Assembly: GCF_009389715.1 (NCBI RefSeq) | Contig: NC_052404.1 | Coordinates: 2,720,738-2,784,737 of the forward strand | DNA length: 64,000 bases | Reading direction: 5' to 3' | Origin: Phoenix dactylifera | Taxonomy: Eukaryota; Streptophyta; Magnoliopsida; Arecales; Arecaceae | Part shown: piece after piece, positions 11,770 to 22,816 of the stretch | Layout of the letters: each line of letters opens with the position of its first letter | Position numbering within the stretch: the first letter of the stretch is position 1 | Program-made: the position numbers and the translations under genes | Notes under the pieces: generated by a model | Told to the model about the DNA's origin: nothing | The model's input: only the letters and a program-made list of their open reading frames with translations | Databases searched by the model: none

Positions 11770-12175
11770 AGCACGCGACGGTGTACCTGCACAAAGCCTC
11801 ACCGGTGATTCTGGTGAGGATCCTTCGACACTCAAGTTTGGATGGATCTTAGTTGGTCCAAAAGTTCCTTAGGCATTACCTGATGGGGCTATTTATAGTT
11901 TCCATAGAGGTGCCCAAGTGGCGGAGGTATGGTCCATTCTCATCATTGGAGGATATAGATTTTAGACAGATGGCGCACAGCTAGAGCCTGCTTGAGGCGC
12001 ACGGCGTATACCGTTCTCGTGATCGGTAAGGCGTTGATAGGTGTAACGGGGTATAGTTGGAGCACCATGGTGTCGTCCGTGACTGTTGTTGGCCAGCAAG
12101 CAAAGCATGACGCGGTGACGTTATAATGTACAGCCATGTAGGCGGGCGCGGGCATGGTTTTCTTAAAATATATAA
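11770..12175 (-). mobile_element. Truncated Ty3/gypsy LTR fragment, minus strand
   Basis: The reverse complement aligns over its length with the plus-strand LTR at about 62050-62410. Shared blocks include ATGCTTTGCTTGCTG, CATACCTCCGCCAC, TATAAATAGCCCC, GGTAATGCCTAAGGAAC and CACCGGTGAGGCTTT. The LTR TATA box lies at 11890-11897 (as TATTTATA). No primer-binding site or internal coding sequence adjoins it, so it is a truncated or solo LTR relic, visibly more diverged than a recent copy. Confidence 0.75.
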
Positions 12176-14520
12176 ACATTTATGATGTTTGAAAGAATTT
12201 AAACAACTGAAAATTGTCTATATATATAAAAAATTACATGTTCATGTTCATCCCCAAGTTGCACAAGAAAAGCATAAAGAGTAAGCAAAAACAAACAAGA
12301 ATAAAAAAACAAGATGTTCATGTTGGCTTCTTTCTTTTGCTGTCGGCCATGAACAAAATATATATGCATGGCTTCTTGGGTTTTCAAATTGTTATATAAT
12401 CTTCATTTGTCTCGTGGCTGGTGTAATTCTTTTTCTTTTTGATCTTTATTTTTCAAGGCTAGCAGGCCAGTCACAACATGGGAAGAATCCCTCCTCAAAC
12501 AGGCTCAATAAGGCTGCTAATCATACGGCCATAACTAAATCACCAGTTCATACAGCCCATAACCTCATCAATGGCTTGCGCAAATCTCGCTGAATCATTA
12601 CACCATGACATTGACCCGACCGTACAGGGTACGCCGCCAATCACAGCCGCTTGTCCTGTGAGCTCCATTCATCAGGCATCTATCTCAATCTACAGCAACA
12701 GGCAGACAAGTGGATCAGAATAAACTGAAGCAGTTGGTTGGATGATTAAGTTGGTGGGCACATCTCATCAGTTATTGCAGAGGTCCCGTGCTTTGAATTT
12801 AACCAGATTTAATCCATGTGACAGAGAAATTTGATGCTAATATCCTCAATGTAGCTGGACTTCCAGCAAATTAGTAATTATATGCTATGTATAGAGTTGT
12901 AGAATAGAACATATGTTGATATCACATGAGACTATGGGATGTCAATGGAAGCCTGTCATTGTTTATTGAATTGCCTGTTCAACAGACAATGATGTGAAAT
13001 GCTAAGACTGGACTGGAAGTAAACTACTATTCTGTTTGTTTTACCCAAGTGTTCTTTGTTTTTCTGTCACAATCTTCTAATCAAACCTTATTTGTCATTT
13101 TTGCACATACTTCATGCTAACAAATTTTATTTCTCTTTTTTTTGTTAAAGTTTTTTTTTATTCTGACTCCATCAGTTCTGAATACTCGCACAAAATTCTT
13201 TTCCTCTCCATTCTTTTCATGTCATCACAATAGACCACCTTGCTAACTCCAATGCTGACTTGCATTTTCCATTTCACAGATATCAATTTTTAGCTGTTGC
13301 TGTCACGATGGCCAGGTTGATATGTTAGTGATAGACATCAACATCATCAAACGCAAACAATGCTACTCAGAAGAGAGAAATCTCGTCTTTGAAGGAGAAA
13401 TGCAGTCTTGAAATAATTTATGACAATTCTCCACCAGAAGGTCAAGGTTGGTTGTGCAATGCTGGCCAATATTGAATTGGGGGGTAGTCACATAAAGATT
13501 TGTAGTTAAAAGCAGCGTTCTGGAAGACCTTTTCACTTCGTTTCTTGTTTCAAATTTTTGTTTTTTTTTTTCTTTTGAGAAATTTTTTTGGATATATTTC
13601 CAGATATTCAAATTGTCACAGTATCTGTACCAACTCCTAGATCTATATGAAAATATCAGATTGCCACAATATTTTCTCTTGGAGTGCTGCTGAAAACAAG
13701 CTTATCCTGTTGGAGACTCTTATGTACAGTCTGCGAAATATAATTTCGAGCCAAGTAATAAAGAATGATGGCTAGAAAATACACTACTTAGCAAACGATT
13801 TTCATGGGACTGCATTGTTCCTTCGATGACCCACATTAACAATAAAAGGGTCATGTGCTGTGTATTAGCCTCTACCAGCCAATATTTTTTTTATGAAAAT
13901 ACTGAGAATTAGCAACAAAAGTTTGCTAGGACTAATCTCAAAAAGCAAGAAACAACTTAAAAACAATCCTTGATGCTTTTACCGGTTCCAGCGAAAGTTC
14001 TGCTTATGAGAGAGCTCATTGCAAGATGAGTTACTTGGCTACCAATGCGATTGTTGTTCTTTCAGATAGCATGCATCAAATTGAATCAAAGCAAAGCTCC
14101 ATCTGCTATTGTTATAATGCAAGTGTTTAGAGTCCAACCATGCATAACAGACCATAAAGCCTTGATTATTGGGATCTTTCATAACAAATTTGAGTGTAAG
14201 CAATAAGTATGTGCCATGACATACCTCCATAACAAGTAAATACAAAATCCAACTTCTCAAAGCATTTATCCACTATGTCAACTTGGCACATTAAACTGAA
14301 TCTAGATCCTTTTTAATTGAAGATGGCATAGAAGAGGTTTAGTTCTACATCATCGATTGTCTATATATCACAAAACAGCCGATCATTAAGCAAAAGCTAC
14401 TTATTTCGGTAACACATCAATACTAGGCCCTACTCAATCATAATAGACCATTACCAATACATGACCAGTCTGTGATTTAAAACTGGATCTCTCCCTTTCA
14501 TCCCTAAATTTTGACACTAG
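12176..14520. other. Intergenic, nothing recognised
   Basis: AT-rich DNA between eRF1 and the second SINE. Open frames are short and without family signatures. No tRNA, repeat array or transposon end stood out. Confidence 0.5.
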
Positions 14521-14534
14521 ACATAATAGAGATG

Positions 14535-14934
14535 GCCACCAAGGTGGTAGCCTAGTGGTACTCGGCAGCAATTCTAACCACAAGGTCCCAAGTTCGAATC
14601 GCTGCGGCGACGATTAAATTGTGGACCGGAGCTCACTACTTTGGCTACTGCTTGGACTTGTGGTGTAGGACCGCTCTTGAACCGCTAGTAGCCGAGGTGG
14701 TGTCGGGTGTGACGTACTCACATGTGGGACTCGAGCCAGAGCTCAGAGGAGTAGCTGAGCCGGGCCCACAGGTGGGGAGGGTATGAGTAAAACCGGTCGG
14801 GGTGCCCAACACACGGCCATTTCTGCCCGCATCAAACATTCTCCTGGCGGGGCGGGGGTCCAGTGGGGGCTGCTACGCAGGGGTGGGCTTGTCCCTTCCT
14901 CCTCTCTACCCCTTTTTTTAGCAAAAAAAAAAAA
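14535..14934 (+). mobile_element. tRNA-derived SINE with perfect 14-bp TSD
   Basis: A 400-bp element beginning GCCACCAAGGTGGTAGC has an A box (TAGCCTAGTGG, 14548-14558), a B box (GTTCGAATC, 14592-14600) and a poly(A) tail (from about 14922). It is flanked by an exact 14-bp target duplication, ACATAATAGAGATG (14521-14534 and 14935-14948). The head and words in the body (GTGACGTACTCAC, GGTGGGGAGGGTATGAG) match the SINE at 1655-2048. The perfect duplication and intact pol III boxes suggest fairly recent insertion by LINE-type machinery. Confidence 0.92.
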
Positions 14935-14948
14935 ACATAATAGAGATG

Positions 14949-16076
14949 AACATATTTGGTGTTCACTACTCAAAAAAAAAAAAAAAAAAAAAAGAAAAGA
15001 AAAAGAAAAAGGTGGTCATGCCATACTCCTACAATGCCATACTTTTGCCAGCTGCCATGTAGTCCCAAAGAAACTCTTCCAAGGGCCCAATACCAACAAA
15101 CACTTCTCTTTGTGTGAGAGTGGCAACAACTCATTACAGCAGAGATGTCTTTCCTTCTCACAGCTGCGCCCAGAGCTCTCCAATTTATGGCCGTTGGAAA
15201 GGTAGCAACATCACCAGCCTTTAATGCCTCCATCCAACTCCAAAGTCCTAACAGCTTTCGTGAAACCCGCCCCAAAAGCGCAGCTCTTTCCCCTCCCTTC
15301 CCCAATGAAAGCTTCGGCTTCCAAGTCTCGAGTCCTGTTCCCATCCTTCCCCTGTCTCCAAGAGAGCTGGAAGGAGCCCCAACTGCCCATCTGTTGCTCA
15401 ACTGCAATGCCGGCTTCTTGTCTTGTTACTGTGAGCTTTGGGCGAAAGAATTAGAGAAGTTCAAGTGGGGGTAGTGCAGGCTTTGGAGTCTCCGACACGA
15501 AAGCCGGGTGTTTTATTATTGTTTGGGGTAGATGACCAAAACTCTAACGGCAATCACAAAGGTAAGCTTTTAAGTTTACTTGTGGGCTTTTATATTTTGA
15601 TTTGGTAAGCGCTTGAAGGTAGGTAGGAGAAATTTGAGTGTTTTGGAGTCGACCCGTTGGAGAAAGATTGGATTTTTGGCGAGGAATTTTATGGTACTGC
15701 TGCATAAAAAAGACGGGTTTGTGAGTGTTTGGGGACAGGTTATGCCATAGAGGAGGTGAGTTTTTTTGATGTTGAATTAAGGTTTTGTGGAATTCTGGGT
15801 GGTAGAAGAGGATTGAAGCGTGCTTTTCCTCCCCTTTTTACAACATTAGCGAAGGCTGAAGTAATTCTGATATCTAGATAGAAGTCAAAAAGCTGAGTCA
15901 ATGAATTAGAGAACTAGGGTTTGCTGAAAGCTGTTAGATATAGAGAAACTTCAGCATTTGTATTGGATGAACCTTGTTTCTTTTTTTTTTTGCTGTGATC
16001 TAAAGAATTTGATTACTGAGAAAGTATAAGGAAGTCCAAATTTTGAAGTTTTTTAGTGTGTGGTGCTGGAAAGAAG
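14949..16076 (+). other. Upstream region and probable leader of the GPDH gene
   Basis: Holds an A/T homopolymer (about 14971-14993) and then sequence of leader character. A donor-like CAAAG|GTAAGC at about 15560 and a T-rich tract ending TGCTGTGATCTAAAG near 16002 suggest a 5' UTR intron. A 109-aa frame at 15145-15474 has no recognisable domain and is probably leader or promoter. Confidence 0.4.
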
Positions 16077-19000
16077 ATGGTTGGCAGCGTTGAAAGGGAT
16101 CATGGTTCTCTTCACTGGAACGGATCTATTGACTGCTCCAGTGGTGCTGAAGAAAGGCTTGATGAGCTCCGTCGCCTTCTCGGCAAGTCCGATGGCGATC
16201 TGTTAAAGATTGTCGGCATAGGTGCTGGTGCCTGGGGCAGTGTGTTTGCTGCGCTCTTGCAAGATGCTTATGGTCATTTTCGTGAAAAGGTCCAGATTAG
16301 AATATGGAGAAGGGCCGGGAGATCGGTTGACAGGTCGACAGCAGAGCATCTATTTGAGGTAATCAACTCTAGGGAGGATGTTCTAAGGCGTTTGATACGA
16401 CGGTGTGCATACTTGAAATATGTTGAAGCAAGGCTCGGGGATCGGACACTGTATGCAGATGAGATCTTGAGGGATGGTCTCTGCTTGAACATGATTGACA
16501 CACCACTCTGCCCATTGAAGGTTGTGACCAATTTGCAGGAGGCAGTGTGGGATGCTGATATCGTAGTCAATGGTCTGCCTTCCACAGAGACCCATGAAGT
16601 GTTTAAGGAGATCAGTAGATACTGGAAGGAGAGAATTACTGCTCCACTTATAATCTCTCTGGCGAAGGGTATTGACGTAGGTTTAGATCCAGTCCCACGG
16701 GTAGTAACACCTACACAGATGATTAGATGTGCAAGTATGTTCTCTTTCCCCTTTCGACTGTTTTATGATTGCCATGTTATGGGTTTTGGATTTTTAGCTT
16801 CATCACTTGTTGAGTCCACAATTAATTGGAAGTAAGCAAGTTGTAACTGACAAGAATTAGCTAGAAAAGTATGAACTAGGCACAAATAGGTCTTCAATTG
16901 CTCAATGTATCTTCATTTGTCTCCTCTTATGGCTGTTCGTCTTTAACACAAACATATATTTGATTGTATAGAGAACCATGACATCTCAAAACACAAAATG
17001 TATATACCTACAAAACTTGACTTCGATGTTATTCTCAAATTTTTGATTTTGTATAATTTCAATATAATTTCTATACCTTCTCTCCAGACAGGAAAACTGA
17101 ATATGATATCCATATATCTTAGCTTTCACTCCTTTTTCTTTTTTGAACCAAATGTTGGTGTTTCCACCTGTGCTTTCATATATTGTATTGTTGAATAAAT
17201 TATAATTTTTCAATTGCGATTTCTTACTTGTTACCTGTGCTGTGAGTAAAAGAAGTAGATGACACCGTTTGTTTCAATATTTGGAAAACATAGTTGACCT
17301 TCACATTACCGTTCCTATTTGATGGTCATCTTGTTTTAGCAATCTCAAAATTTTTCTGTGTTTTTTCCATAGTAATATATCCATCACTAATTTTCTTTTA
17401 ATACATAAATATCTCTTTAAACACCATCTGTTTATCATTGTTTTGATATTCTTTCCTTTACGGAAATAATGTTTCATATCTTGTAATTTTGAGATACTAT
17501 CCCTATTTGGGTCTTTAGTTTGTTTTTCCCCTTATCTTTTCTAAGCTTGAATGTATGTCTGGCAGCTGGAGTTCCAGTTGAGAACATTCTTTATCTCGGG
17601 GGCCCAAACATTGCTTCAGAGATTTATAACAAGGAATATGCTAATGCTCGAATATGTGGATCTGATAAGTGGAGGAAACCTCTTGCTAAGTTTTTGAGGC
17701 AGCCACATTTCATTGTGTGGGATAATGGTGATCTCGTCACTCATGAAGTTATGGGTGGTCTGAAAAATGTATATGCCATTGGTGCTGGTAAGTTTAATAT
17801 CTTGTTGATATTTCATCTTGTAAAAAAAAAAAACTATAGTATTCATATCTTTTATTGTTCTCTGGTGCATTATGGAGTCATGGAATAGATTATGGGAAGA
17901 CATAATCTGCCGCTGTTAAGCAGAAGTAATTAAAAGAACCTATAAAATTATGCTTCAGCCCTATTTATTGCTACAGGAAGTGCTACTGCAACTAGTCATC
18001 TTTTATGCATTGCTAAATATAGGTTTTCAGAAGATAGGATTGGGGTTGTATTTTGACTCCCTATTAGTAAAGTTATCCTAGACAGTGTTTTGACTCCCTA
18101 TAGTTTTCATATCTCTATTTTATCTGCAGTATCTCTCACCATCTGGTTCTTGGTAGAAGAAAAATAACAAAAGGTAAGTGAATGGTGAAGAGATGTTTTA
18201 TATTTGGACTTAGAAGGTGAATATTTAATAATGACATTGATACACTGGATATGTGAATATACAGAAGCATGCACGTGCGTGCATCTATGGTGGTTCTCTG
18301 AAAGATTGCCAATCTATGGTGATTCTAGTGTAATGTGTGAAAGCCCCAAAAAGATTCCTGAATTCATATAGCTCCCATATTTTGTCCTGAACGAGCATTG
18401 AGCAGCTGTTATATTATTGTTGTGCATGAAATTATTGTAGACTCGTGTTTGTCAGTTTCAAACTTGTTCTAATTATAAATGTTATGGTTTTCAAAAGGAT
18501 CACTTGAGTATGCAGTGAGATTGGATAAGTTTTGTGGTTAGTGATATTTAAATTCTCTTTACTTCCAAATTTAAGATGTTATAGAGTGAAAATGGGCTTA
18601 TAAGACTGATGATGCACCGACACCAATGTTTAGAGTCACTGTGATAACTATACCTTTGTTTCATTCTATCTATTGTTAACAATGTGGAGCCAGAACAACC
18701 TGAATCATTAATAACTAGCTAAGATTAGGACTTTGGTCATATCGTGTGGATTATATGGATATATTCAGCAGTGCAGGTTCGCTGCTCGAATGATTATTTG
18801 TTTACGAAGCTGTTACTGATTGCCAAAAGGAAGGAATTCAAGGTCAGAAAGAATGGGGAGAGCCAGAAGAGGGAATTAATTTGCGGAACATGTCCATATT
18901 TATTAACGAGATGGATAGATTGGAGACCTAGATAAAATGTATATCAAAAAACAGTGGTTAGCCTCTATGCATGCATCCATGATGTCCACCAAAGAGAACT

Positions 19001-20837
19001 ATTTTCTATTCTGTTGCATGCTACTCTTTTGTTTAGTCCTGTTACTTTGATCTAAGAGAAATTCGGCGAGTCATTTGTCTGGCATGGATTTATTGATTAT
19101 TTTGCTATCATTAGGCTTATCGTAATATTGGGCTCCATCCAATCTATGAACTCTAACTATTAAAATTTTGCTCTAAAAATATACTCGTAAAATGTATGTG
19201 GTTCTTTCAGAACTAGTTCAACATTTCACTCCCATTTGGGTGAATCGGCTTGATCCCTGGGATTGGAACATGTTGTGAAACTTCTTGTGAATTTTCCTCT
19301 ATTGTTCATATATTTTTCATTTCCACTTCTTAGTTTATGGAGTTAACTATGTTTGTAACTCCGTACTTTTTTGGTTATCGTAATGGTTAAGGCTCAAAAG
19401 ATGATGGTATTTCAGCACTATTCATGAGTTCATGTTATTTCAGTGCTATTTAAAATGGTTTTACACTTACTTTCTCATGATGATGTTATGTTTGTAATGG
19501 TTAAGGCTCAAAAGATGATGGTATTTCAGCACTATTCATGAGTTCATGTTATTTCAGTGCTATTTAAAATGGTTTTACACTTACTTTCTCATGACCGCTT
19601 CTTAATTAACCTATCCTATTGAGCATGCATGCTCTAATCTCTTCCTGAAATCATGCTTTATATGAGTTTGTTTTTATTTCTTCAGGGATGGTAGCAGCTC
19701 TGACAAATGAGAGTGCAACAAGCAAATCTGTGTACTTTGCACACTGCACTTCTGAAATGATATTTATTACTCATCTATTGGCAGAACAACCAGAGAAACT
19801 TGCTGGTCCATTGCTAGCTGATACCTATGTAACTCTTTTAAAAGGTCGCAATGCATGGTATGGCCAAATGCTAGCAAAAGGGGAGCTGAGCCCTGATATG
19901 GGTGATAGCATCAAAGGGAAAGGGATGATTCAGGTTAGCCTCTTGATCCTGGTACCTTGGTATTCTCATGGGAAGCAGAGGTATTTGCACCCAATCACTA
20001 CTGGAGTTCCGAGTTGTTGTGAGTTTTGACTACCTGAATTTGGTGAACTGGTGCTCAACCAAGGGACATATTTTACTTGTTTCAGTAAATCTGAATTAAG
20101 GTTCTGGTATGATTTATCTCTATTTTGTATCTATTCCCTCCTACGAACTCACATTATTCTGTCTCTCACTCAGGGCGTCTCTGCAGTTGATGCTTTTTAT
20201 GAGCTTCTCAGCCAGCCTAGCTTGAGTGTGTTGCATCCTGAAGAAAACAAGCCTGTTGCTCCAGTTGAGCTGTGCCCCATCCTCAAAACACTCCACAGAG
20301 TTCTAATAAAAAGGTCAGGTTCCATTTTTTCCCCCTGATTCTCTTTTCAAGCTCTTGTTGTAGTTGAGAGGTTTTGTGAGCTTGCTTACATCAGCATGAA
20401 CTTTATGTTTCTTGCCTTTAGCTTTTATGACTAAAAATGAAAGGAAACGTCTTTAGACTTCAACATGGGATACCAATATGATGTAAATTTTGATTGATTA
20501 ATTGTCATGTGGGTCTATCCTGCTCTTTGCACCCTCATTGAGCTAATAATGAGGGGAGCTGCACTGCTTCTTTTTCTACCAAGAATACATACAATCTAGA
20601 AATGATTGAATCAGATGGCTTTGTATTTTCATTAGGATCTGAATGACCATCAGGTTTCTTCTTTGAGTTGATCATCGTTGGCTTGACTTACATGATTGAT
20701 TTGGGATCTGCAGGGAAGTTTCTACACAGGCCATTCTTCAAACATTAAGAGACGAAACCATGAACGATCCTCGTGAACGGATTGAGATTGCACAAAGCCA
20801 TGCCTTCTACAGACCATCTCTTCTTGGCCAACCTTAA
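16077..20837 (+). CDS. GPDHC1: NAD-dependent glycerol-3-phosphate dehydrogenase, cytosolic type
   Basis: Interconverts dihydroxyacetone phosphate and sn-glycerol 3-phosphate with NAD(H), supplying glycerol backbones and taking part in cytosolic redox balance. Five exons give 463 aa: 16077-16734, 17566-17787, 19686-19933, 20174-20313 and 20714-20837. All junctions are GT/AG and the frame closes at TAA. The N-terminal Rossmann loop GIGAGAWG is at residues 47-54. The family lysine motifs SLAKGID and GGLKN are both present, as is GGPNIASEI. The length equals plant GPDHC proteins and there is no evident transit peptide, so the cytosol is inferred. The ATG at 16077 is chosen because the upstream in-frame GTG is not a plant start. 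Introns are large (up to about 1.9 kb), and the second carries a 101-bp duplication. The paralogue number in the gene symbol is a guess. Confidence 0.95.
19380..19594. repeat. Identical 101-bp direct duplication in GPDH intron 2
   Basis: Bases 19380-19480 and 19494-19594 appear identical base for base, beginning GTAATGGTTAAGGCTC and ending CTTTCTCATGA. They are separated by 13 bp (period 114). It lies just upstream of exon 3 and contains no splice-site change. The complete identity suggests a recent tandem duplication or an assembly artefact. Confidence 0.9.
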
Positions 20838-22816
20838 TAGCATCAGTTGATCAAGGAATAAAAAATTGAAAACTGGTCCTCCTTGTTATTCTGTCAATAT
20901 TAGTTTGATATGTGATGAGCTTGTTAGAGCTGGTAGTGCATATTTTATTCAGTTAATAAGGAATTCTTTGCCTGTCGCTCTGAACTATATTTAGGCGAGC
21001 TTGATTTACTTTCTATTTGTTATGTAAACAAGAAGGCATCCAATTGAAGCTCAAGACGATATCGAAATCCTATGCATCGTGTTTGCACAAATAGAAAGCT
21101 ACTGCTGTTTGTAAGAGGAGAATTAATTTCTTTATTTATATCTAAGATGATGTACAAGGCCATGTGTGAAAATAGTTTCAGATCAATTGATGCCATCTCC
21201 TGGTAAGAATGACAAGTTTTGCCACTTGCTTCCTTGGTTCCACTTAAGACAATTTTGGTGCTATCAAAGAAATCCTCTTTATATAACCAAAGCAGATAAA
21301 TTTCACATGAGGAAACCAACTGATGGTAGCTTGGATTCTGTAGTTTGGTTTCCTGCTCTGTGCTCTCCATCCTTGATTCTTTTCTCCATGCCCCTCTGTC
21401 TGGACTCTGGAGTCATCCTTTTCAGCTCACAGTTGTGTATCAAGTAAAGAACTTGCTCCACTGCCTTTCAAGCCATCTGATGCTTGCACCTGGATATTGT
21501 CTATGTTCTAGCTAGGTGGTATAGTAGCATTCAGATGGTTTAGCACTATCAAGTAGGCTGTGCTAGATATCGACATCCTGCTTTTGTGCCAAGATATTTA
21601 AGTTCATTTGCAAATAATGAAGTGGGAACCATCCCCAGTATTATCTATCACTTCCAAATGGTGGGGCAAGACTTTGAGACAATGGAGGAGTTGAAAGGAG
21701 TGCCGGGGAGAACCTAAGTTTGGGCTCAAGATGACACTGAAAAAAGGAGTAGCCAAGCAGTACGACCGGCGGGATGCCGGCAAGTTCGCCGATAGCAAAA
21801 GCAAGGTGTCGATAAAGGCCATTTTTTCGTTCAGAAATGCTTGAGCAACGTAAAAATAAAATCACATTAAAAAAAAGACACTCAGGTGGTGGTGTAGTAT
21901 TTTCTTTTTGAAGTGACATTTTAATGAAGTTTTGGTGCAAAATACCAGAGTAACTTTTTTATTAGTCACCATAGAATTGCTATTTTTTCATTAGAATGGG
22001 CTCCTATTAAAATTGTGATCGACCTCTATCTAAATAAAATATTATCAACTATTATAATAATTATAGCAACAATTATTTATCTCATTTTGTGCAATATAAA
22101 ATTATTTATTATTAAAATAATGATTGCAATGATGATATCGTAATAAAAATATTAGATAATAATAAAAAATAATAATATTATTATTTAAATTTAATATTTT
22201 TAGTTATTTATTTTGCAAGAAAAGAATAGTTGTTTTGGCATGGCGAAAAACTTTTAAAGATCTAAAAATAATTTTGTCTCTAAATCTAAATGTAAAAGAG
22301 ATCGCAGACTCACGGTTCAAAATATAAGAGATATTAGGTTAATATTCATCCTTTCATTTAAAATCTCTCGATATATTATTCTAAAAAAAATAATTCCTAT
22401 CTTTCCTACAAATAGTTAATAATTTTTAATGAACAATTCATTTATTCAAATCACAGGTCACTCAAAAAAAAAAAAAATTTCTTCAGATCACATAAATATT
22501 TTTGGAGAAAAAAATTGTATAGAAATTCGAATTTTCTATTTTGGACAATGCGAATCTCAAATGAGCACTACTATTCTTGTCACCAACAGGCGTTATAATA
22601 AAAGTTTTTTTTAAAAAATAAAATGACAATCATTATTTAAATATTTTTTACCGTCGATGGTACGTATAAAGTCGGATCTCTCCCAGCCTATCAGAAAGGC
22701 CTATTCTCACCGGGTGGTGACCGGTATCACTCCCTGTGCCTTCTTATCCCCACCCTTCGCTCTTCCTCAGTCCTCACTCAACTCCTCTTTCCCTTATTCT
22801 TGATCGGAAGAGAGAG
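20838..22816. other. GPDH 3' flank, AT-rich spacer and SFGH promoter
   Basis: The first few hundred bases are probably GPDH 3' UTR. About 21950-22640 is strongly AT-rich (TAATAAT words). A GC-richer, CT-rich leader precedes the next start codon (about 22670-22816). No coding frame or transposon end recognised. Confidence 0.5.

Noticed and set aside
14783..15205. 140-aa frame
   Set aside because: Reads from the SINE body through its poly(A) tail and flank.
15145..15474. 109-aa frame before the GPDH gene (begins MSFLLTAAPRALQF)
   Set aside because: Looks slightly like a plastid transit peptide but matches no domain, and more likely is leader or promoter. Transcript data could reopen it.
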